From: Massariosphaeria phaeospora
Lineage: Eukaryota; Ascomycota; Dothideomycetes; Pleosporales
Assembly (NCBI GenBank): GCA_011032825.1
Contig: JAADJZ010000010.1
Location: 806,001-870,000, forward strand
Direction: 5' to 3'
DNA length: 64,000 bases
Part shown: one piece after another, positions 32,041 through 41,502 of the stretch
How positions within the stretch are numbered: the stretch's first letter is position 1
Layout of the letters: every line of letters starts with the position of its first letter
Notes under the pieces: model-generated
The model's database searches: none
What the model saw: only the letters and a program-made list of their open reading frames with translations
Told to the model about the DNA's origin: nothing
Position numbers and translations under genes: made by a program

Positions 32041-33889
32041 ACGTAATCTACTACCGAAAGCAACAAACTACCAAGAGCGACAAAAAGGCTTGGCAGCACC
32101 AACTTATGTTACGCATCTTTAATTTTATTGCTATCAAACAAGAAGCCTGCGTACGTCGTGCTAGCATCTAATTTAAAAGCTTTTTTTGTATTTTTTTAGC
32201 AGGTTCGGGCATTGTGCTCTGTATCACTACAATTTCTACAGCGCCGTAGAGCTAGTTGTGCTCTTTCTTAACTCTTTCTACTACGCGCTTTCTTTAATAG
32301 CTAAGGCGCTGTAGACGCTTTAGCAGCTACCTGCGCTAATTCGTTACTATACTCTATCGTACTACCTGTTTAAATTCGCTTCTGTTTGCGCGATTTCCGC
32401 TTGGTTATCTCTGCTAATTGATTTTCAAGCTCCTTGATACGGTAGTCCTTGAGCGCGTTCTAATACAGCATTAATTCAGCTCCTTTTACAAGCTAAGAGA
32501 AGCCGCTCTGCGCTAAAGTTAGCGATCTAGTAATAGAATCGCGTACTAGCTTTAATTGCGATCCAAATTCAAGCGTATTGCTTGGAGTCTTTGACTGCCA
32601 CGGCGTTTTTAGTGCGAAGAGTAGTAGTAAAGTACACAGCTGTACTTTAAGACGATTAAAGACTACCTACGCGTTAATAGGAACTAGCTCTAAGGCCTTA
32701 AAGGCTTTCTTGCAGTTCTCTGTTGTAAACACTTTAAAAAATGCGCCTCTAAAGGCTGGCAGGAAGCTTTCTTTGTTGATATAGAAGACGCGCCAGCGCG
32801 CTAAGTCTCAAATGCGTTGAGAGTACTTTAGCTTCAGCGGCGAAAAGCAGACCACATCTAGCAGCTAAAGGATATAGAATAAATAGGCCGGCATGCAAAG
32901 CGTGAGAATCTTGTTCTCAAGGCAATAGTCTTTAAAATCCTGAGATTAGTAGCTCTTATGGCCGTCTAAAATGAGCAGCTGATACTTCTCTACCTAACGC
33001 GCTTTTGTATGCGCGTCAAAGTGCTTCAACTACTTAAAACCAAAAGCGTTGTTTGTCTAGCCGTTCTTAGAGACTAAGAGCTTCTAATTGCTAAGTATAA
33101 AGTTCTTCTCGTACCATGCTAAGATGTAAACGCGCCTTTTGTAGATAATAAACGGCGAGATCGCGTACCCTGCGGCGCAAATGCTCTAGATAACTGTTAC
33201 CCACTCTCGATCGCCTAGCTGGATAAGATTAGGTCGAGTACGTTTTTAAGAGCCTGTAACGACTTTCATAGAGCTAATTACGCCTATCTAGAAGCTAGTT
33301 TTGTCAAAGTTGTGCACGTCGTTGTCGTGGACGCCGTACTTGGCTTTGGTGTCCTCTACTAGCTTGAACCACGCGCCAATTATCTCTAGATCCTCTTGGA
33401 GTATTCTCTGCCTATCTTTGGCTCGATTAAACGCCATTTTAAGCTGATCTAAACGCGTTACGAATCTCTTAGCCTAGTGTTTGCTAACTAGCTCCTCACC
33501 GCGCACACCTAGCACTTTATCAGCCATATCTGCTACCTCACACAGCCAGGGCGCGAATCCTCGCGAATCGAGGTCAAGTATATATCGGACGATCGTTTGC
33601 TCTTCGGTCGCTGTAAGCTTATAGCCGTTGGCAGGTAATTTAAAGCGAAATAGAGTTCCTTTGGCGCGTTTAGAGAGAGTATAGTGATTAACGTTAAAAG
33701 CAGCAGCAGCAGCTCGATAGCTTTAGAATTAGCCAGCTTGAAAGGCTGCAAGGGCAATCTAAAACCTCCCTTCGTTTTGCTGTAATAACGCGTTGTTTAG
33801 TTGAGGCATAACAAGATAATGAGAGGAGTAGCAGCCTTGGCAGATTTTGTCGCTCTCGGTGGTTTGTCGCTCTCGGTAGTGGATTACGT
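32041..33889 (-). mobile_element. B3: diverged, lightly mutated B-family transposon, 1849 bp
   Basis: Left end ACGTAATCTACTACCGAAAG at 32041 and inverted right end to 33889 (reading GTAGTGGATTACGT); TA at 32039-32040 and 33890-33891. Subterminal unit of the type ACCGAGAGCGACAAA is doubled. The interior aligns with B1 and B2 throughout, but the terminal repeats differ strongly, so it is a separate subfamily. GC content is visibly higher than that of B1 and B2, so it has suffered fewer mutations. Inserted in E. Confidence 0.93.
32109..33790 (-). pseudogene. B3 transposase, nearly readable pogo-like DDE enzyme
   Basis: Minus-strand frame readable almost end to end with scattered stops. It shows the DNA-binding helix AAAAAFNVNHYTLSKRAKGT, then the three catalytic blocks NFDKTSF, LLILDGHKSY and LQLLDVVCFSPLK, and a C-terminal zinc knuckle RRCRNCSDTEHNARTC. 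The stop is at 32109-32111. Unlike E and gypsy, the catalytic Asp residues are still present. Inactive because of several stop codons, but the best-preserved transposase in the island. Confidence 0.82.
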
Positions 33890-33891
33890 TA

Positions 33892-34311
33892 TAAAGTTCT
33901 TGCAAGATTCAAAAAGCTTAAGTGCGCAAAATAGTTAAACAACACAAAAAGAAGCAAAGAAAACTCTAAAAAACTTACTAAAAAGAGCTCAAAGCTGCAG
34001 CTACACTATACAAAAAGCAGATAGCAAAAAAAGCAAAAGCGCTGCGACGAATTGCGAAGGAGCGTGCTAATAAAAAGCAGAAAGCGAAGGCTGCAGAGCT
34101 AGCTGCCGCGCGCGCGCTTAAAAAGCAACAACGCAACGCTGCAACCTCACAAAAATCTTGCGATACACTAAACAAAAGCAAGCAAGCAGCTTTACAAAGC
34201 GCTGCACTAAAATCTACAAAAAAGCGTCGTGTTATAGGTGCTAAAAGTAGTGTTAATGCTGCACCTCTGCTGCCGCAGCTTCCACCCAAAACTACTACGC
34301 GCAGCCGCTAA
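33892..34311 (+). pseudogene. E transposase fragment: basic C terminus
   Basis: Open plus-strand frame reading KELKAAATLYKKQIAKKAKA, a long Ala/Lys/Arg-rich helix, then QLPPKTTTRSR and TAA at 34309-34311. This is the usual basic C-terminal tail of fungal pogo-like transposases. Less mutated than the centre of E. Confidence 0.72.
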
Positions 34312-34493
34312 ATTAAAGTACTACAAAAGTTTAAATAGTACAAAAGTTGCGCAAGCCTCTATATAGTAATACACAATTTTTTTTTACAATAATTGAATTT
34401 GTATGTGGCTGTACAGCCTCATTTTCGCAGTTGCTGATTTTAGTTGAGGTGGCTCATCGACTGTACCGGCTCATCCGGCGCACGGGCACTGTA

Positions 34494-35278
34494 ATCGCCG
34501 ACCCCCGATATCCGGAACCGATAGTTACGGAGTAGGGTAAGCTACCCATCTCAGAGCCGAGCATCCTCGACACCTACACCCGATTTACGATGTAAGGCCA
34601 ACGGCCCCCGATGGAAGACGCAATCATCATAAGAATACCCTGGAGATTTGATTCAGTGACGGATCGATAAACCTAGCGAGAAAAGACGGCATACCTGCGT
34701 GCGGCTACTGCCACGGGCATTGAAGGACATCGGTTTGCTAATCATCAGGAATCAGATAACAGGTCTAGCAGCTGATCAGTACTGTGCAGACTCGACGAAA
34801 GGCAGCATTTGCCTCGATCAACCAAGCGCTGGATGTCTGGAGTAATGGCAGATCGCACTTGATGACCGTAGTCGTAGACAAGCGACCCGAACGCGAAGAT
34901 TAGTCCAAGACTCTCAACCGAACAGGCACCATCAGCCCAGCATAGAGTATCCCAAATCATATCCGTCGGTACCCAGTCAGACAAGCTGCACGCGATCTAT
35001 CGCTATCGTCAGCGAGAAGCTTAGTCCTTCCCCAAGTGTGAACGGTGGTCAGCGCATGTACCTATAGCTACGGCCGATAAATTTTCAAGGTCCATTCATT
35101 GAAGGCAGGTTTAGTTCGGCTCAGCCCCATTCTCACCACACCATTGCCCTACCCGGCCAGCTATGCCACTAAGCACAGTAGCTATGCCACTCAGCAGACT
35201 AGCTGCGCCATTCAACAAAGCTGGGCAAGCCGATACAGACTCTGCAGCCCATATGCTTTAAAATAGCTAAGCTTGACA
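34494..35278. other. Intergenic region right of the island
   Basis: Base composition returns abruptly to normal at the end of E. A minus-strand 79-codon open frame at 34745-34984 has protein-like composition but no recognised motif; nothing else of note. Confidence 0.5.
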
Positions 35279-35285
35279 TATAAAA
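35279..35285 (+). promoter_or_regulatory. Putative TATA box of the esterase gene
   Basis: TATAAAA about 70 bp upstream of the ATG at 35351, a suitable distance for a core promoter. Confidence 0.4.
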
Positions 35286-35350
35286 ACTTGTCTGCTCACT
35301 CTCTAAATATCTCTTTTTTTCCATCATCATTTCCTTGTCTCGCTTTCGAT

Positions 35351-36539
35351 ATGTCTACTCCAACTGTATACCTTGATCCGCTCAACCAAGTCATAGCCGA
35401 CAAACTCGCCACGCAACCGCCCCTTGAGGATCTTACTATCGAGCAATTCCGCGCCCTGCTCGAGCAACTTCAAAAGCACGACCCTATACCGGGCGTAACC
35501 CGCACAAGTGTCACAGTCCCCTTTGAAGACGGCTTGAAGACCTTCATATTCAAACCTAAAGGCGCAAAGGGAACTCTGCCGGTAATCTTCTACTTCCATG
35601 GTGGAGCTTGGATCAGCGGAAAGTGCGTCACGCGGCGAACAAGCCTCCTATCTCTCGTTGGGCACTAAGCTGACGCTTGGACTGATGATATTAGTGTGAA
35701 TACTTACGACAGCATTTGCCGAGATCTAGCATTACAGACCGGGTTCGCTGTAGTGTTCCCAGAATATACGCTCGCGCCTGAAGCACGATACCCTACGCAA
35801 CAGGAACAATGTTATGCGGCAGTAAAATGGGTTCGGCAGCACGGTAGCAGCAAAGGTCTATCTCAAGATGCGTTTAGTATCGTCAGCGATAGTGCGGGAG
35901 GTTAGTGTATTACCCCACGAGTACGCGCAACTTACTAATATGTGTGCAGGACAATTGTCCATCGCAGTCAGCATTCTATGCTCCACTCGCAAGCCCTTAA
36001 TCCCAATTTCCTATCAAGTCCTCATCAGCCCCGTCACTGACACAGTAACCACTGACCGGGACACTCCAAGCGAATTTCGCTTCTTCAACGGACCCCTTCT
36101 GACAGTTCCCTTCCTACGCAAAAGCATCGACGAATACATCCCCGATACATATGACCGCACTTCTGAGCTCGCCACGCCACGCAATATCTCGGCCGCTAAT
36201 GCAAAGAAACAACCTCCAACACTTATCGTCAATTCGGCCGCAGATCTGCTACGCGATGATGGCATTTTATATGGCGAGATACTGCAGGGAGCGGGTGTGG
36301 ATTGTGCGATAATCACAGCTCATGGACAATTACACGACAGCTCCGTGTTCGAGGGGGTGAGAGAAGGTGCTACGCCAAAGGCACTCGTGAGGCTGGTTGC
36401 GGTGCAGATCGTGAACGCGAACAAGACTGGGGGGAAGGGGAAGGGGAAGGGGAAGAGGATGTTGGAGCAGAGTGCGGAGGCGGTGGGAGAGGAGCGTGCG
36501 CCGACGAAGAAGCTGAGGAAGAGTAGGCGGTCTCAATGA
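35351..36539 (+). CDS. Alpha/beta-hydrolase esterase (hormone-sensitive-lipase-like)
   Basis: Three exons: 35351-35622, 35695-35900 and 35950-36539, 355 residues. No signal peptide, so probably cytosolic. The oxyanion motif HGGAW is near residue 83; the nucleophile elbow reads SDSAGG, spliced across the second junction, in place of the common GDSAGG. Acid and base residues are likely in SAADLLRDDG and AHGQLHD. Members hydrolyse short-chain esters and lactones; the substrate cannot be told from sequence. The C terminus ends in a low-complexity Lys/Gly run (TGGKGKGKGKR) and a basic tail (TKKLRKSRR), which resembles a nuclear-localisation-like patch and is unusual for the family. It is convergent with the lactonase gene. 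Confidence 0.87.
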
Positions 36540-37082
36540 TTATCTAGCTGAACACAAGGCTCATGGGCATCATTTGCGAATATATACGGGGCTGCTGGAG
36601 ATGGTCATCCTCATTGCAGAGGAACGCGGGTCCTGAATAAAGAATTTCAATAAATAGAGGTTGCTTACATGCTTGCATCTGGCTAAACTCTGATGCAATC
36701 TTTGGCGTCGCAACACAAGTGCTCAATATCAGGAAGCAGAATATGACGAGTTGTAGAAAGTGCGTCGTGAGAACTGGTGCTTTGGGAGGCTCAACCGCTC
36801 CGTAAACACCGGCTGACTCACGAAAATACGGAGCAGGCAACCAACTTTCCCGAGGTCGTCTTGTCAGGCCTCCGACGCTCACAGACAACCTACGAGCCAA
36901 GTCCCCTCCCGCACCACAACCTCCGCTGTAAACCTTTGTGGAAAGTGTATGTTTAGTATTCCTAAAGTACTAGTATTTGGAGCTGACTGATATCGTTCCT
37001 TTACAGCTCGGACACGTCACAAACGATCTGCGGAGTACTCTACACTATCGTATATACAATTCGATTGTCCTACCGCACACCG
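36540..37082. other. 3' intergenic region between convergent genes
   Basis: About 540 bp between esterase and lactonase stop codons. No supported gene or repeat. Confidence 0.55.
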
Positions 37083-38315
37083 CTATTCTGCCCAAACCAC
37101 CGCGCTCACACCGTCCTCATTCTCCGGCGTACCTGTGGTTCCAATCCTCAGGTTTGCTGCCTGTCCGGTCAACTTCCCAGTCGCTGGATCCCTCTTCACA
37201 ATGGCGACATTGGCGCTCGTCTGGTCTCCAATTGCTACAAAGTCGCCGGCCTTGTTGATGTCGAGAGTGCGAGGATAAGTCCCATACGACGACGTTGTGT
37301 CAGTCCAGCTGAGGGACCCAGCAGAAGAGATGGTAAACTGTGTGACGGAGTCGTTGGGCGCAAACTTCTTGTCGTTCCGGTTGGTGGTGTAGAGGAAGTT
37401 GTCTTTGACCTTGATCTCCCCGATCTTGGTGCCACGAGCAGCAGTACTGTTGCCCTGGTAAGGCGTCAACGTCTGCTTCAACGCCAAGGTCAGGCATCCA
37501 CTAGCTAGATAGGATACGCTCCAGCCCGCCACCGAGTTCGCGAGTTCGTTCGCAACGAAGAGCATGGTACTGTCGGCGCCCCGTCGGATACGCGAAGATG
37601 TGTTCGCTCCTGTTGGAGACCAAAAGGTGCCGTGTCTTGGACCCGTGCCTGGTGGAGTTGTTGCACCCGGGCATTCTTTCAGTTGTCCAGAAGTCTTCTC
37701 AATCTGGTAAATGCGGATGATATCTGCGCCTAGGTCCGGAACAAGCAAGAAATCTCCAGTGGGGTCGACGAACACATGATGAGGATGGGGCGCATCTTGA
37801 CGCCCTCTATTCGGGCCCGGCGCAGCCATTGTGTACTTCAACGTTTGGAGCGGCTGGCCATTGCTCAGTGGAAGTTTGAATGTTGTCACCTGCGACGATT
37901 GGCTACCAGGGTTAACAAAGTAACCATTACGAAAAGGCTGTTGTACTCACTAGTGCGCGTTTGCGATGAAACCTTTGCCATTGGAGCCGCCATATAGAGT
38001 AGTCGCTACTACACCAAGTGGAGTGCTTGCTTTGTTCGTTGGCATCAGAGAGCCATCTGAGCCAATGGCGAACGCCGTCAACGTGCCGGGCTGGCCATAG
38101 AAGGTCTCGTCGGGAATGTACAAAGCATTTCCTGGGCCATCGTACGTTATCCAGCTGGGCAGCGTATTTCCTGTCCTTGTGGAAGACGTCAAGGTCAGCG
38201 AGTTTCCGCTAAACGCCAAATAGTTGATTGTGCCGCTGTAATGCGTCGCGTACAAGTTCGCCGCTGTGGCGAGTTCACCAAAGAACGGAAGGAGGAAGTA
38301 GTATGCAGACAACAT
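37083..38315 (-). CDS. Secreted seven-bladed beta-propeller lactonase (PF10282 type)
   Basis: Two exons on the minus strand: 38315-37951 and 37902-37083, 394 residues. The N terminus MLSAYYFLLPFFGELATAA is a signal peptide. Repeated propeller features are visible: LPSWITYDGPGNALYIPDE, HPHHVFVDPTGDFLLVPDLG, GPRHGTF and YPRTLDINKAGDFVAIGDQ. These mark the 6-phosphogluconolactonase / muconate-cyclising propeller family. The acceptor at 37903-37905 was chosen because the next CAG would create a stop codon. Secreted fungal members act on sugar lactones or related compounds outside the cell. The gene diverges from an AA7-type oxidase that would make such lactones. Family secure, substrate inferred. 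Confidence 0.88.
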
Positions 38316-39406
38316 GATGAGCGATGGAATCTCCTTTGGACCGACTCTAGACGGGACGATTGAAGATATCTATCTATGTTTTACTGTGGAGATGCTCATT
38401 CCCCGGATATTAGCAATTAACCTGGGGCGTATTACGGTACTATGATGGTGAAACATTCTCCAAAGTGCCTTCCGAGGCTGGCGAATTCTCTAAAGTGCCT
38501 TCTAAGGTTGGCTAAAGAGACAAGAATTTTATGCTGTCGACCGATAGAACCGTTGCTAAATCTGCCAGGTTATGGTATATATCGCCCTGCTGCGCCTCTT
38601 GGGCTAGAGCTGCCAACGCTGATGGGAGGTCACGACGGGATCATGCGGACACTATCCGGATAAATTGTGGAACTCGCGGAACAATTTACTTAACGGCACT
38701 CTGGCGTCATGTTCCAGTGTGGATATTCCAAAGTTCGTTGTGGTCCCGCCGGGTTTATACCCGTCACTAGGGCTCCCTAGTTCAGGCCATACCGAGGAAT
38801 ACATTATCACAGACACTTCGTGCTGGCATCCTCGCTCATCGGACACGCAAACTCTAGGGATCTCTTGGTATGCTTGGCCATGACTAGTTCCCGGGTTTCA
38901 TGCGTTTCCTTTAGAATGTCTCTAGCCTACATCGCGACCATGGGCGAACACTCGAGCATGTCTTGCAATCGATGATCAACTCCGCGCTAGCCGGGACTGA
39001 GGCTCCATTACTATAACACTATATGTTTGCGGACCACATTGCCGGACTTAGAAGCCGTAATTCTATGAGCCTATCCCCAGATCAAAGGTTTCGCGAGATC
39101 AATGCGAGGAGCCTCATCGGTTTTCAGCGTGAGCTCAGTGAGTGGTTCCTTCTGGGGAGTGCACTATCAAAACCATGGTTCGTCGAGACTTGGACTTGTA
39201 CTATCACCGCCGACGTTCAGTACCGTTCGCTAGGGCCCTCGAGATGATGGCGTTTCTCGTCATCTCCATTTGACATCATATATCTCTGGTAATCTAGATG
39301 CAATCTTTCTTATCATGCATCATCGCAGTCCAGACACCTATCAAATAAGGTTTGATATGAACTCGCCACTTTGACAAGATCATTATCAGGTCCGCCGAGC
39401 CCTACT
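38316..39406. other. Shared upstream region of lactonase and AA7 oxidase
   Basis: About 1.1 kb between two divergent start codons. It contains a 30 bp tandem duplication at about 38458-38517. No coding frame is supported. Could serve as a common promoter. Confidence 0.5.
38458..38517. repeat. 30 bp tandem direct repeat, two units
   Basis: CTCCAAAGTGCCTTCCGAGG at 38458 is repeated at 38488 as CTCTAAAGTGCCTTCTAAGG. The units differ mainly by C-to-T and G-to-A transitions. Confidence 0.65.
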
Positions 39407-39414
39407 TATATATA
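39407..39414 (+). promoter_or_regulatory. Putative TATA box of the AA7 oxidase gene
   Basis: TATATATA about 90 bp upstream of the ATG at 39503. Plausible core promoter by position only. Confidence 0.35.
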
Positions 39415-39502
39415 CAGAGAAAGACACAATTCAAAGTCGCCCAGCATTGTCGATCTCCAAAGTGGTCACGACCTTGGTCTCCTTATCCATTACGTACATA
39501 TC

Positions 39503-41034
39503 ATGAGGTGCATCACCTATCTCGTGGCTTCGTCAAGCCTTCTCTTCCCATTTTCACAGGCGTCGGCACTGGACAGACGAGCAGCTCTCGACGAGTGCCT
39601 CACGAAGCTTAACGTCCCAACATTCATCTCGTCATCGGCAAACTACACACAGGCCATCAAGCCATTCAACACACGTGTAACCTTCAAGCCAGCCGCTTAT
39701 GCTGTACCAGAGACCACTCAGCATGTCCAAGACGCGGTATCCTGTGGAGCCAGTAACGGCGTGCGGGTCACTGCCAAATCGGGCGGTCACAGCTATGCTT
39801 CGCATGGTCTTGGCGGTGAAGATGGTCATCTAATCGTGGATATGCGGAATTTCAACAACGTTACGGTCGACCCAACTGCCCAAACTGCTGCAATTGGGAC
39901 TGGGGGCAGACTTGGTAATGTAGCCATGGCCCTCTATAACCAGACCAAGCAAGCCATTAGCCACGGTACTTGCCCCGGGTACGTACTGCCCCCATACCTT
40001 CCTATGACAGCCCCTAACCTTCCCTCAGAGTTGGCGTCGGTGGTCTTACCCTGCACGGGGGCTACGGTCTCATATCTCGCTCCAAAGGCCTCACCCTTGA
40101 CAACATCCTCGAAGCCACCGTCGTCCTCGCAAACAGCAGCGTAGTGACCGCGTCCGAAACTCAACACCCAGACCTCTTCTGGGCCCTCCGCGGCGCCGGT
40201 GCTGCCTTTGGCATTGTCACCTCCTTCAAATTCAAAACCTTCACCGCACCCGAAAGCAACATCGTCTTCCAGTACTACCTCACCCCCGCCAACGCCTCCC
40301 ATCTCAGCACCATCCTCACCGCCCTCCAGGACTTCTCGCTGAACACGCAACCCCAAGAACTCAACATGCGCTTCTTCCTCGCGTCCTTCTCCTCCCTCTC
40401 CGGCGTCTACTTCGGCACGCGCGCAGACTTCGACAAGCTCATCGCCCCGCTACTCGCCCAGATGGGCATTTCAACCACCCGCGGCACCATCACCACGAAC
40501 ACGTGGCTCAACACGCTGACCAGCTTCTCAAACGGGCCGCTCGCGCAAGCCAAAGAGTACAACTCGCACGAGACCTTCTTCGCAAAGAGCCTGATGCCGG
40601 CGCGCCTCAGCCTAGAGGCCATCACTGCGCTCACCACCTACTGGGACACCAACGCGCGCTCTAACACGCGCGCCTGGTACCTGCTGATCGACTTGCACGG
40701 CGGCAACTCGTCAGCCGTGTCCGCGGTGCCGGCCGACGCCACGGCGTACTCGCACCGCGACGCCGTGTTCAAAATGCAGTTCTACGACCGCACGTACGGG
40801 AACGTGTACACGGAGAGCTGGACGGCGTTCCTGAACGGCTGGGTGCAGGCCATCATGGATGCGAGCCCCGACGCGCAGGACATGGGCATGTATATCAACT
40901 ATGCGGATACGAGTTTGGCGAGCGAGGAGGCGCATCGCAGGTATTGGGGGCGGCATTATGAGAGGGCGGTGCAGGTGAAGAGGGGGTGGGATCCCGAGGG
41001 CATGTTTATGGGGCCGCAGATTGTGGGGAGGTAG
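39503..41034 (+). CDS. Secreted FAD-linked oligosaccharide oxidase, berberine-bridge type (AA7-like)
   Basis: Two exons, 39503-39978 and 40029-41034, 493 residues. Signal peptide MRCITYLVASSSLLFPFSQA. The FAD-binding PP-loop domain shows KSGGHSYASHG with His96, the site of 8-alpha-histidyl flavin attachment. Spliced GTCPGVGVGG supplies Cys157, the second (6-S-cysteinyl) attachment site of bicovalent flavoproteins; the 61-residue spacing is like that of glucooligosaccharide oxidase. The C-terminal BBE segment reads YINYADTSL, RRYWGRHYERAVQVK and DPEGMF. Such enzymes oxidise the reducing-end C1 of oligosaccharides to lactones with release of H2O2. The start downstream of an in-frame upstream ATG was chosen because it begins the signal peptide. 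Alternative role: another AA7/BBE substrate, for example in secondary metabolism. Confidence 0.9.
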
Positions 41035-41502
41035 GTGGGTAGAGAGGACTGGGTTGGTGTTGACGTTCGTTGTGAATAGATTAGATAGTTGGTGATGCTA
41101 TTGTATGTTCCCGAGCAAAGTACGGTGAAGCGGCGAGATATCATGGTAGTCAGTCGCTTGCAAGACACAGACAACCGGAGATGATTCGTCTTTGACCAGA
41201 CAAGACGATCGGATCAAGATGCATAGCGGACCCACGGAACGGTCGTGCATGTCTAGCATAAGGTTGACTTCTTCTCCACTACATAGCTAGTCCCAGATTG
41301 GAATGCCGTGAGCATTTAGCGAACCTCGGTTCCAAGATGCCAGAACTGTTGCTGTTGGTCCCGCCGAGCTACACTCTACTCCGCATCTTTGACATCTCTA
41401 TGCATGATCCGGCAAACCAAAGCCTTTCTGAATCGGTGTTGCTATCCTAAGATTCTGTCTTTGAATTCGAGGTAGGGGCTGAGTTGGTTTTTTGTTCGAA
41501 AC

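Larger units (their letters stand above)
13584..34491 (+). mobile_element. E: pogo-like transposon containing the whole nested island
   Basis: Left end CAGTGCCCGTGCGCCGGATG at 13584 matches in inverted orientation the right end at 34491, and the match continues for about 45 bp (rest of terminus GAGCCGGTACAG, then GATGAGCCACC). TA at 13582-13583 and 34492-34493 is the target duplication. Subtracting the four direct insertions (D1, B1, B2, B3) with their target duplications leaves about 2140 bp. Pieces of one plus-strand transposase appear in order: helix-turn-helix at 13690, DDE core at 28886-29570, Lys-rich C terminus at 31760-32038 and 33892-34311. The terminal repeats are still GC-rich while the inside is heavily mutated. 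This is the oldest layer, since everything else lies inside it. Confidence 0.93.

Noticed and set aside
13584..34491. Island as a Starship giant transposon
   Set aside because: No tyrosine recombinase gene or cargo genes are seen; TA duplications and nested terminal repeats account for all of it.
13584..34491. Island as a centromere or AT-isochore of unknown origin
   Set aside because: All of its length is assigned to named transposon layers, so no separate structure is needed.
34745..34984. Minus-strand 79-codon open stretch (SVESLGLIFAFGSLVYDYG) next to the island
   Set aside because: It faintly recalls a fungal transcription-factor middle region, but the match is too weak and there is no supporting exon.
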